From Tamarix chinensis (taxonomy: Eukaryota > Streptophyta > Magnoliopsida > Caryophyllales > Tamaricaceae): 64,000 nt of DNA. The DNA lies in the NCBI GenBank assembly GCA_030549775.1, contig CM060172.1:56843942-56907941 (forward strand), given 5' to 3'. Shown piece after piece: positions 35,945 to 46,616 of the stretch. Position 1 is the first letter of the stretch, and each line of letters starts with the position of its first letter. The notes below the pieces were generated by a model. It saw only the letters and a program-made list of their open reading frames with translations. It was not told the DNA's origin and did no database searches. The position numbers and the translations under genes are program-made.

Positions 35945-37152
35945 ATAACAATAATATATTTATTCAAAAATATTACATAAAAATTATAACTATATAATAC
36001 CATACATATATATATTGGCATAATTTATAACACGCCATATACCCACGTATCTTCACATAAATAATAACATCCTAACCAATATAAGAATATAGTCCTAAAC
36101 ATAAAATTATGCTAGAACATGAGATAACACGCTTATCATGAAATTGATATATTTATAACATAATACAACTGAAATACCCCTAAAACCCTAATTTAGGAAA
36201 TCATGGCGGAATAGAAAATTATTAGGAAATTAATTAAAATAAACTAATTTTAGTGAAATAAAAGGGGATTAATAGGATAAATCAAGAAGGAAATTATAAG
36301 TGTTTTAAATAGGAGGACTTGTGGTATTTTAAGATAATTAAGGGTTTTATTTTAGAAACTAATTAAATAAATTATTTTAGTTAATTTAAAATAAGAAGGA
36401 TAAAATAGCTTCAATTAATATAAACTTTATAAATAATTTAATTGGAGAAAATTAGAGTGTTTTATTAATTAAAATGAAATTTAAGAAATTTCTTTCAAAA
36501 AAAATCCCTAAATTAACCTAAAAGATAATTTAATTATTAGTGAAGTATTTATATATTATTAAACATCCCAATTAACCAAATCATGCTAATTAATCCAACC
36601 ACTAATTTCCCTTCTTTTCCTTTTTCCCTTTTTTCCTTTTTTCCTTTTTCTCCCCCTTTTTCCTTTTTCTTTCTTTCCCCTTCTCTTCCTCATTTTTTTC
36701 CCCGATTGGGCCGGCTTGCCAGGCCCATCACCTCCCCCTCACGGCCCATCCCTCTCCCGCACCCCTTCTTCCCCTTTTCTCCCGGCCAGTTCGGCCCGCC
36801 CCCTTTTCTTTCTTTCTTTTCTTTTCTGCTGGACCGTCAGTCCAGCCTCTTCCTCTTCTTCTTCCTCGCGACGTCGTCGTCCTTCGCCGTCTACAACCGA
36901 AATTTTTGTCGGCAAACAAAACCTTCAACGCCACGCTAATATCACCGGTCATTTCGCCCTTTCATCCCCATTGACTTCCCTACAGATGTGACCAATCGAT
37001 TCAGCCATTCCCGCACACAATCCTCTTCTTCTTTTTTCCCGATGGGTCTCGGTCTGCAACAGCAAACCTGCGCCGGTCAGCCTCGCCGGACACGCAAGCA
37101 CCTAACCCCAACTCCCCCTCGCACCCTTGTCTTTTTCCCATCCCAATTTGCC

Positions 37153-37160
37153 TATAAATA
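37153..37160 (+). promoter_or_regulatory. TATA box in LTR G
   Basis: TATAAATA in a GC-richer context, 983 bp from the LTR start. LTR C has the same box about 1020 bp from its sense start, which fixes the sense orientation of the group. Confidence 0.55.
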
Positions 37161-37669
37161 GCCCCGAAGGCATCTTGAATCGGGTTTGAAAATCTGGAAC
37201 CCAAAAGAAATTCCAACGCACGCCACCCCACCTTCAACCGCCCTTTCCTCCGCCTTCGGCCACCGTTGCCGGGTGCCCGCGCCACCAACATCCTCCCTAC
37301 ACCGCCCTCTACACAACCAACCCCCTAGACCTCCCTGCCTTGCCCCGCACGTGCCGCCTTGGCCGCGCGAAATTCCCTTCTCGAACAGCCTTCGACCCCC
37401 CCTCGCGCCACCTTCGCGCCGGCGGCGGCGGCCATACCGCCGCTTGCAGCACCGCCACTACCCCCCAAAACAACCAGGGGTTCCTGCTCTACCACCCTAC
37501 ACCTCCCCTTTCCCCTACTTCTGTCTTCCCTAGCCTCCACATCCACATCCACTTTCCCCCTTTTCTCCCTTCCTCCACCGCCACTGCCGCTGCCGCCACC
37601 ACCACCTCAGCCAGGTTGCCCCAAATTCCTTGAACAGTTGAACCCTAGACCCTAAATAATAAAAGTGTT

Positions 37670-37983
37670 AATAAATTTTAATACTATTAACCAATATTAT
37701 TAATGATATGGTAATCAATATTATTATTAATACTACTATCATAATTACTATTATTACTACCCTATTATTATTCTTAGGTCCTAATATTACCCCAAGAACT
37801 TCTAATTAATGGTATTAGTTGATACTAAAACCTTGTTAAGTTATTATGATTATCTCTATTAGTATTATTATTAATATTGCTGTTATTATTATTATCCCTA
37901 TTATTATTATTCTTATTATTATTATTAGCAATGTTATTATTATTATTATTATTACTATTATTATTACTATTATTATTATTATT

Positions 37984-38026
<43 letters not shown>

Positions 38027-38199
38027 CCATGTTTATTACTCTAACTATGACCGATGTTGTTATTATCTTTGTTATTATTATTATGAAAGTATTCTTACTA
38101 TTATTAGTATGATTAACATTATTATTAATATTATCCTTATCATTATTATTATTATCATAATCGTTACTATTACTATTATCATGGTTATGAGGTTGTTGC

Positions 38200-38242
<43 letters not shown>

Positions 38243-38399
38243 GTTATTGTTATTATCTTTGTTATTTTTTTTTGTTGTTGTTGTTGTATTTAATGCATTT
38301 AATATTTTATCCATTATTACCATCACTATTATCCTTAACATTATAATTTAAAATTATTACCTTAGTATTTTTGTTATGCTTAGTATTGCCACAACTATT

Positions 38400-38431
<32 letters not shown>

Positions 38432-38588
38432 GTTATTGTTATTATTGCTATTAATACTATCATTACTATTATTATTATTACTATGTTTAATACTAGTGTC
38501 ATTATGTTTATCTTTCTAACTATTATTATCATTTCAATTATTTCTATTATTATTATTTTTAGTATTCATACTATTATTTGTATTATTT

Positions 38589-38671
<83 letters not shown>

Positions 38672-38830
38672 TTCATCACTATTACTACTTCTACTATTAT
38701 TATTATTATCATTATTATTGATATTATCATCATTATTATCATTATAACCATCATTATTCTTATTATGAGTACTATTATTATTAGTAGTATTCTTATTATT
38801 GTTAGTATTATTAGTAATTATTATTAATAA
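37670..38830 (+). repeat. ATT/TTA microsatellite tract in LTR G
   Basis: About 1.1 kb is made mostly of TTA/ATT trinucleotides with long pure runs near 38200-38240 and 38590-38670. Poly-Ile, poly-Asn and poly-Leu frames on both strands come from it and are not genes. Confidence 0.95.
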
Positions 38831-40230
38831 TATTGAAACCCTCACCTTAATACTCTGGATTTTGCTAAAACCTACTTTAATTAGTGATAATCCGTTTAAA
38901 CTATCGTGAGAATAGTAATAACCCTACCCTTTATTTATAAACCCCTATTATTAATATTAGCCTTAGTATTAGGCCATGATAGGGGTAAGATAGGAAAATT
39001 ATGGTAATTTCAGTAGAGGGAGATTAACCCTTAGCATTTCCCTCTTATAGGTGAACCGAGTCAAAGCCCCCAGGAGGTGTAGGATTGTGCTCCAAGCCCG
39101 GCGCCGATTTAGGTAAGGACGTAACTAAGGCCACCTGTGTGTATTGCATGTTTTAACTGTCTTCTATACCTTGTGCGGTTGTAGGCTATAATCTGTATGT
39201 TATCTGCGTAATTATGTAGCACATCGTGGAACCGAGGTATGTTCTCGTGCCCTTGTCTGTATGTGCTAATATGGTAAGGTGCAAATATGACGTGATGTGG
39301 TGTGACCCCTATGACACACATGCTAAGTGTTTTGATGGGGAGTTGTGGAGTGGGGGCTTGAAAGAGAAAAATAAGCAACTAAGATAACCAAAGGGAAGTA
39401 CGCTGGTTAACGTAGGTATGGGCGACCTAGGTAATCTGTAATCTGTGAAATGATGAGAAAAAGGGGGAATTAAATAAATAGAAGAGTGGAAGAAAATAAG
39501 GTTTCATGGGGGAAACTAGGGTTTGCATGGGGAGGTTAAGGTCCGCATGGGGGCGAACCTTACGTATGAAAAGTTACTTTGGGACGTGGGGAGACTAATG
39601 GAAGGTCTGTTTGGGAGTCTGGAGGCTCGAGGTGAAAAATAGTACGTAGGGTCATATAAGGGTACCTAGGGTTTGGGAAGGAAACCCTAGTTGGAGAAGG
39701 TGGGAAAAAGAAAAAGAAAATAATAGGAATACGTGAGGAGGAACGAAGTACGAGGGGGAGTTATGTCTAGGAGTCGTGATACGTGGGGCTTTAAGATAAT
39801 ATGAGTAGACTCAGGGTATAAGGTGGCAGGCCCTAATCCACACGCCTAGAGGTTGGGTTTCCAATACGAGAAATATGTTAAGTCTGATAACCATAAGGAG
39901 TGTTTAGTGGCCTAATATAAGTACGAGAGATAGCTTGGTAACCTAAACTGAGTAAAGATATAGCTAGGTCTGGATGTGTGACATGTATCCTATGTGTCGT
40001 GGATGTTCTAAATGATTTATGTGTTGTGTTTTGAAATGCCATTATCTTATCTGTTCCATGTGTAACATGGCTTGGAATCAAGACGTGTGCTTGTGTCCTC
40101 ATTAGTATGTGATAGTACGAATATGTCATTAGTTTTTATGTGATGTGTTGAGGTCTCTAGCCATGCATGGAAAAGGTGAAATGCCCTCGAATAAGACACG
40201 TTAAAACACTAACGACTTACAGAGAAAGAT

Positions 40231-40377
40231 GTTGAGCCGAACTCAGACCGGTCCACCGGCTATAATAGTGGAAGGGTATCTTACCCTCACGACCGTTCCA
40301 CCGGCTATAATAGTGGCAGGGCATGTGCCCTCGCGACCGTTCCACCGGCTATAATAGTGGGGGATTTCGTGCTCAAC
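40231..40377 (+). repeat. Hairpin cluster 1 of LTR G (three modules)
   Basis: Three copies of CCACCGGCTATAATAGTGG, each preceded by GACCGGT or GACCGTT. The spacers are inverted repeats: GGGTATCTTACCC and AGGGCATGTGCCCT. The cluster is closed by GTTGAGC (40231-40237) and GCTCAAC (40371-40377). Confidence 0.85.
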
Positions 40378-40433
40378 AAACCAAATGTAAAAGTGATAAG
40401 ACATGGAAAGATACTAATATTTACAGTGGAATA

Positions 40434-40585
40434 CCTTGTGAGTCGAGGCCAGACCGGTCCACCGGCAAATAATAGTGGCAGGGTACATTACCCTCGTGAC
40501 CGTTCCACCGGCTATAATAGTGGCAGGGCATATCCCTCGTGACCGTTCCACCAGCTATAATAGCGGGGCTCCTGCACTCACAAGG
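40434..40585 (+). repeat. Hairpin cluster 2 of LTR G (three modules)
   Basis: Three more modules with spacers AGGGTACATTACCCT and AGGGCATATCCCT. The cluster is closed by CCTTGTGAGT (40434-40443) and ACTCACAAGG (40576-40585), a perfect 10-bp inverted repeat. Confidence 0.85.
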
Positions 40586-40757
40586 ATCGATAAAGACTAT
40601 GTTGTGACTCGTTATAATTATCTGAGATCTAATGAGAAAGTCATCTGATTCTTGATCGGCACTATTCATCTGTGACATTGTTTATTGGTTACGTGCTATG
40701 TCTGCTTGTCATGTATATCTGTGTATGTGGGCCTTAGTATGTCTGTTCCCTTACTCA

Positions 40758-40808
40758 GTACGTAGCGTACTAATCACCCGTTTCATGGGTGCTTCTCATT
40801 CCCATGAG
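40758..40808 (+). repeat. Three-hairpin block of LTR G
   Basis: Three small inverted repeats follow each other: GTACGTAGCGTAC (40758-40770), CACCCGTTTCATGGGTG (40775-40791) and CTCATTCCCATGAG (40795-40808). Related blocks occur in LTRs C, D, A, F and J. Confidence 0.75.
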
Positions 40809-41094
40809 CAGAGAACCCATCTGAGTTTTGTAGGTAGGGGATGAGGTTTGTGGCATTTTCAGGGCTGAGAGTTGAGTCAGGATCTAGCTTGGGGCCGAGA
40901 GTGACGTGGCTGGAGAACTTCCCCTATCTTGTTTCTTTGCATTATCGTACTCTGTTATTCCGTTATTTTAAGTCCTCTGACATTTGGAATTTTTAAATTG
41001 TACTTCGGAATGTAACTTTTGATTTTCGCACTCTGATTCTGTAAAACTTATGCTTTATGAATGATTTGTTTTGGTTCTATTCTTTTTAGCCTTA

Positions 41095-41142
41095 ACACTT
41101 AGTATCAGGTCGGTAGGCATGAATCGATCTGGTACTAAGTGT
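41095..41142 (+). repeat. Terminal-proximal hairpin of LTR G
   Basis: The arms ACACTTAGTATCAGGTCG and CGATCTGGTACTAAGTGT pair over 18 bp if two G-U pairs are allowed, with a 12-nt loop. It ends 100 bp before the LTR end. Confidence 0.75.
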
Positions 41143-42929
41143 GGCGGTAATACCCCTGGATTTACAGTTTTATTTGTTTGCTTCCGCTAAACTCCTTTAA
41201 AAGTAAACGAAATTTTTCAGTAGTAAATTTGGGGGTGTTACAACAACATGATCATATATACTAAGAATATTTAGACAAATAAAACACATGATTTCTATAT
41301 CAAGAGAGTAAGCAGAGCTTACAATTAAGCCAAATAAATTCATATCTACTTCCTCCTTCTACTACCTCTTAATCCCTTGAAAAAAATTTATATAAGAGTT
41401 TAGAAATATTAAAGTTAAAGAGGACACAATAAGGAGAAAGATGGAAGTGGATGATGTTGGGGGCTAGCAAAATGCAACACACAGCCTCTCCCTAAAACAC
41501 CATAAAAAACTCACTACTACGAGCTAAGAAAGGAGAAGAATAAAAGAGATTGTTGGTGGGGAAGGTTAAGGCCATAAAAATAAGAAAAAAGAGGGCGGAA
41601 AAAATCTCACACAACTATAGAAACACACAATAAGGGTCACACAAAGATTTTACAGAATGCAGGTCAGTTTCCCCTTTTTTTGGATGACTAGGAAGGGAAA
41701 ATGGGGCTTAAAATGGATACCAAAGCCATAGTTTAAATAATAAATTTGGGTGGTTCTTTAAGTATGCAATGCAAGATTCCAACATAACAAAAATCATGAA
41801 GAATTGTTAAGAAATGAATTGATTGCAAGCATTAGAAGTGGGCTCAACGATTAGCCCGCCTAATAGTGACAGTATGAAACAATGAAGGGAAAATTAGGGG
41901 CTAGAAGAGCGGAAAAGGCTAGTGACTGCCAATGAAAAAATGGAGGTTCTTGGATTATGCATTACAAGGAATCCAACACAATAAAAATGATGGAAAATGG
42001 AGGAGAAACAAAGAAATTAGAGTTGTTGGAAGGTTCCAACCCGATAATTTTCACATACTAGCAACAATGGGTTTGAAAATTGGAAAATTGTGAAAATATG
42101 TGGAGTTGAAATGGAATTGGGGGAAATAATTCTTTGGCACAAAGGGGTTATTCAAATGGTGTGTTAAATGATGGGAGAGGGGGTTATTAACTTATTACAC
42201 ACTTGAATGGAATCATATGATAATAGAATGTAAAAGGAGGTTGAGTGTGTAAGTGTTTTATGACAAATATTATGACTAGTGCACTTTTAACCAAGTTTGG
42301 GGTTAATGAATGTAACTAGATAAAAATCTGATTAGAATATATTTAGGCACTGGTTGGCATAAAAATAGATAAAAGTTTAGTCACAATTCATTTAATCAAT
42401 TGAATTGTAAAGAAGGAATAACATATATATTTTTAGAGAAAAAAATAAACAATATCTAAAAATTTTAAAAATTTGTTGGAAGGTGTAAAAATAATTTTAG
42501 GAATCTAAATATATAAAAATATTGGGTGCCATAGTAGTTTTAAAGCTTGAAAATTGGAAAACAAGCAAAAAATGATAAAATTAGATAATCTACAAAAATT
42601 TGTTATTCCACAAATAAACAAAATGAATAACAAATAGTTTAAATTACCACATAAGGGCGAGGGATAATTTCAGAAAACCAAACATATAAAAATATTTAGA
42701 ATCAAAATTTATTTTATGCCTAACAGATTAGCGATGCCTAAAAATGGTTAAAAGTATCTAATCACATAAATGAAATTTTTCACGGTTTAACAATTTGGAA
42801 GGAGTGGACAAACTTGTAAATATCTGGGATGTACGTATGAGCTTATAGTGTTTTTAAAAGTGCAATCAATAAAAACAAGAAATGGGTTAGAACTAAAAAA
42901 TTGTGTAAATTTGTTATATTATCTTTAAC

Positions 42930-43698
42930 AAGAAATGGAAAAGAGGCTTTAGCAGACGATCTTTAACAAGGAGATCCTTTGGATCAAATGGGTGCATGGA
43001 TATTACATAAAGCGAGAAAATTTGAGTGAATTTCATTGTAATTCAATAGTCTTGGATTTTTAAAAGAATCCTTCTTCTCAGAGATGGACTTCTTAATGTT
43101 TTCTAGTAGGGATGTGTTTAGCCTAATGATTTATATAAAAACTAGCAGAGCTTATGACATGATCTTTTGGTTGTTATGTAGGAAGGATCTCCTTACTCGA
43201 GACAGACTTGGGAAATGCGGAGTTACGAATGAGATAACTAGTGGTATTTGTGCTAGGGAGCTGTAATATTTAAATCATCTTTTTATTCTCTTCCCTTTTG
43301 CTAGGGATCTTTGGATCACTATGTGTAATTGGCTTGGAATTGTTACTCCATTAACAGATTGGGATCAGTTTCACAATTGGATTATACAAAGGCGTAAGTA
43401 TAAAAGAGGTGAGAAAGACATTATAAGAATGATGATTGCTTCTATTGTCTACAAGATTTGGCACTCTCGAAACCAAGCTATCTTCCAAGACAAAGTCCCC
43501 TTGATGAAGAATGTGGCTCGGGAGATTATCCTTTAGATCTTCATCAAGCTGTCATCAATAGAGAATAAGGCTAAATGGGGTGCTTTATTAGATTATCTTG
43601 ATAGATTTGTCTAATCTCTTTGGAAATATTTTATCTGTCTTCTTGCCGTACTTTCTCTCTTTTGGTAATTAATAAAATAATAATTACTTACAAAAAAA
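42930..43698 (+). mobile_element. 5'-truncated LINE (L1-like) fragment
   Basis: Broken frames encode the 3' end of a plant L1-type ORF2: WIKWVHGYYIKR near 42980, then WLLCRKDLLTRDRLGKCGV near 43170, FNHLFILFPFARDLW, and CNWLGIV followed by MIASIVYKIWHSRNQAIF. This is the zinc-binding region after the reverse transcriptase. Stops and frame changes separate the pieces. The fragment ends in AATAAAATAATAATTACTTAC plus seven A residues, like a LINE 3' tail. No clear target duplication was found. It lies within LTR F. Confidence 0.75.
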
Positions 43699-45432
43699 TA
43701 GTGCAAATTACAATTTTCCATAAGTGAACAAATAATTAACAGAAGGCATAGAGACAATACATAAAGCATCAAAATGAAAGAATATACTAGGGAATGACAT
43801 TAGGAATAAACTACAAGTATAAAATGAATCAAAATGAGTGAAATTGACATGATCAAAAAATTCCCATAAAAGTGTAATTTTTTACAAATAAATGAAATAA
43901 GTGTCAGAAAGTAAAAATATAATATAAATGACTTAAAAAATCATAGTACAAATTTTTTTGAGGTGGATTATGAGCCTTATCATATAGTAATTAGGATTAA
44001 AAATATTTGGGGGTATTACATCATGAATTTTCCTTAGAAGCTTACTTTAGTTGGTATTGTCTATATGTCTAATCCTATCAAGTATGATTTATAAAGTTTA
44101 TACCTCATTCTGGCTTTCTCTTAGTAACATTATATAGGATTATACTTTTGCTATGTGACTATAAAAATGCACTAGAATTCATGAGTATAAATTCCAGCTA
44201 GGTTAGATAATGATTTGCATAATAGTTTGTTATTCTAACCACAGTAGTACAATGTTTAGATATATGTGGGTTAAATGTAAGGAATACTACTAGGTATGCC
44301 TATGGTACTATTTTAGATACTTAGATTGACATGTTTCTACGTAATTTTAATGCATTGGACTCGGTTAAATTTAAGATCCCATTATTGCGAATATACTACT
44401 CAAATTCAATAAGTTTAATATTGATGTTTTTCTGTATTAAATTTATTTAGGGAAATATTATAAGTTGTATAGACCTAACTCTAGATTACAACTTAATTGG
44501 TTTCTTTCTCATGACTAATAGGTGACAAAAATTATTTTCTTTATCTTAACCTAATATAGTGGTGGAAATTGATTCTCTATCACAATTATTATGTTCGTAT
44601 TCACCTGTATTTATTTTATTATTTAGTTTTATTTGCTTTATATTATTATTTTTTAAATCCCCGTAAATAGGTTTTTCTAATTTTTTTGTGATTTATAGTA
44701 TTTTATTTTATTATTTGTGTGTTAACTAGACTTATATGAGTCTTTGTAATCTCTGGTTTAGAACAATATCCTTATTTACTAGTGCTACAAGTAACTAAAT
44801 AACAAAAGAGTTTAAGTTGTGCGTTAGCTGTGGCCATACCATATACCAATCATCTCCACCAAATGAGAATAGTGGCATTCGTAAACTCAATGTGACTAAG
44901 AAACTATAAATGTATGATCACCTAATAAGGAACTCTAATTTGATTTTTCTCTCAAGTTATCTCATATCTTGAATGCATGTGGAGTGTATAGTATCTGCCT
45001 AATTGTATGTCCCATATGTGTTATGCATGCCCTTTATTATTGATGTGTATTGTTCCCTTACTTAATATATAAGAGTTGACATCTTTTTATGGGAGTTTCT
45101 CTTTCCCACAAGAAAATTCCACCTTTTTTGTAGTTGTATATTGATTCAATGATTTCATTATGCTTACCCACAATGAGTGTTTTATAGGTTGGTTCAAGCA
45201 TATGGTTATCCGGATATCTCTCTCTGCATTTCTAGTCCTCTAGTTTCTACCTTATATGTTCCCTTCTGTTTATTTCATAGTATTATATCATCATGTGATC
45301 AAGTGATTCCTATACCTAATATCTACGTAAAAGTTACTTTTTAGCCTTGTACCAACATAAATTGAGCATAGAAATTACTCCCTCTATGTTGGATGTGACA
45401 TAACACCCAATATTTTATTGCTTCCACAAGGG

Positions 45433-45670
45433 GTATAAATGAGTTGAGATGAGCCAGGGTAAGCTCAACTTTGTCTCATTTATAAGAAAATCAAGCAAGT
45501 CCAGCTCATGAGCTTTTCCACTATAAATATATTCGGACTCATATTTTTTATGTTCAAGCTCGACTCATTTATTAAACAAGCCGAAAAATAAGGCTCGAGC
45601 TCAACTGATTTAGCTTAATGAATAAGTGAAGTTGAACCCTTAATGAATCAAGCTTAAAAATATCACAACG
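45433..45670. mobile_element. Degenerate hAT-like repeat related to the MITE at 5622
   Basis: It contains CTCGACTCATTTATTAAACAAGCC, AAGGCTCGAGCTCAACT and AAGCTTAAAAAT, the same style as the interior of the 5622-5991 MITE but heavily mutated. It starts near GGGGTATAAATGAGTTGAG. The terminal repeats and target duplication are not clear. Confidence 0.5.
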
Positions 45671-45899
45671 CAGCATTATTCGTGTATAACCCTACTAATA
45701 ACCTAAGTGGTATTTTAATACCATCCACCATGTGCAGCCTTATAACACAAATTTTGCAGTTATATCCCATAACTAGATGTCAACATGCTACAAATTATAT
45801 TTCTAAGATTCTAGTAGGTAAAAGTAACCCAAAGTGGATCTACTAATATGATGGCATCTTGCTAAATCAAATTAGAATATTATCTAATTATATTTCTTA

Positions 45900-46613
45900 T
45901 GTGTGCGCATGAAATAATATTTTTCCTGTATATACCGAATAAGTAATAACTCATTTGGTTGCCTCATAATAATCCACACTATGGTTACTTAAATATCTAC
46001 CAAAAAGTCATGTAATGAATATTGTATTCGAATGTGTACAACCTTAACACACATAAGACTTTCAATAGCTAATGCATAAGGAATCTTTTACATCTCTTTA
46101 ACTTCAAGGTTACTTTTAGGGCATGGATTGAGATTGAATTTGTCTCTTTTAGTAATAGGTGGTCTCCTATAGCTCTTTTGTGTTAATCTAAGAATACCAT
46201 GAGATTGGTCTCATTAAAACAAAATTCCAAATACCAATAAATGTCAAAAAGAACTTTCATTTAAAAATTCCTTGGACAGAAATCTCCTGGTTCATACAAT
46301 ATGTCTATATCGATAGTGACATGAAGTATGTTAATAACATATGATACCAAAAAAATATACTTACTCCCACAAAACTATAATACACACAATCACCAATAAT
46401 ATCTACCTCAAAACAAAATGAGATAATTACTTCACGAAATTTATGGTACCAATGACGATTAACTTGCTTGAGCCCATAGATAAATTTCTTTAGTTTGAAA
46501 ATTATATCCTTTGGGTATCCTAACACAATTTTTTGGTTGCACCATATATATAATTTCATCAATGCCACTACTGGAAAACTTTGTCTTTACATCTATCTAA
46601 TGTAGTTCAAGAT
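45900..46613 (-). pseudogene. Copia reverse transcriptase remnant (outer element)
   Basis: On the minus strand, DVKTKF and IYMVQP-like residues precede IIFKLKKFIYGLKQVNRHWY and a weakly kept YVDD region. Further on, LKVTLKLKRCKRF-type and GRY-like stretches match the copia region between the RT palm and RNase H. Several stops are present. The reading continues upstream at 52924-52886, on the other side of the Harbinger element. Confidence 0.8.
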
Positions 46614-46616
46614 TAA

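Larger units (their letters stand above)
36170..41242 (+). mobile_element. Solo LTR G, Ty3-gypsy-like group, 5.07 kb, best-preserved copy
   Basis: The ends are TGAAATACCCC and GGGGGTGTTACA, with a perfect target duplication ACAAC (36165-36169 and 41243-41247). Sense order: AT-rich start, pyrimidine-rich 36600-37640 with TATAAATA at 37153-37160, a 1.1-kb ATT-type microsatellite, a CATGGGG/GGGTTT-rich stretch near 39500-39680, two hairpin clusters (40231-40585), a three-hairpin block (40758-40808), a strong terminal hairpin (41095-41142), then the end. No gag or pol. The Pro/Arg- and Ile/Asn-rich frames inside it are artefacts of simple sequence. It sits inside LTR F. Lineage could be Tekay/Del or Tat-like; this cannot be settled without an internal region. 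Confidence 0.87.
31033..44020 (-). mobile_element. Solo LTR F (minus sense), interrupted by LTRs E and G and a LINE piece
   Basis: Forward ends are TGTAATACTCCAAAATTT and GGGGGTATTACA. Flanks TAATG (31028-31032) and TCATG (44021-44025) differ at one base. Subtracting E (2725 bp), G (5073 bp) and one target copy each leaves about 5.2 kb, or about 4.4 kb without the LINE piece, matching the family size. A GCTACGTACTTAGTAAG block in reverse sense near 31670 supports the orientation. AT-rich, no coding content of its own. Confidence 0.68.
24153..45432 (+). mobile_element. Decayed long LTR H (plus sense), interrupted by B and F
   Basis: It begins TGTAACATCCCAAAATTTC. Visible parts are 24153-25262, 30491-31032 and 44021 to about 45432, together about 3.05 kb. 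The right part keeps the late blocks in order: a module remnant with GAATAGTGG near 44882, a decayed form of the TACGTA and ATGGG block near 45060-45110, and a weak version of the terminal hairpin near 45345-45400. The last 100 bp or so are not recognisable, and a degenerate hAT-like repeat follows. No target duplication was confirmed. Confidence 0.5.

Noticed and set aside
36583..37655. Pro/Arg/Ser-rich frames near the TATA box of LTR G
   Set aside because: Low-complexity leader sequence with overlapping frames on both strands and no recognisable protein feature.
37836..38845. Poly-Ile, poly-Leu and poly-Asn frames on both strands
   Set aside because: They are read-outs of the ATT/TTA microsatellite.
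46566..46580. CACTACTGGAAAAC resembling a CACTA terminus
   Set aside because: It lies within the copia RT reading, where it is explained as coding sequence, and has no partner.
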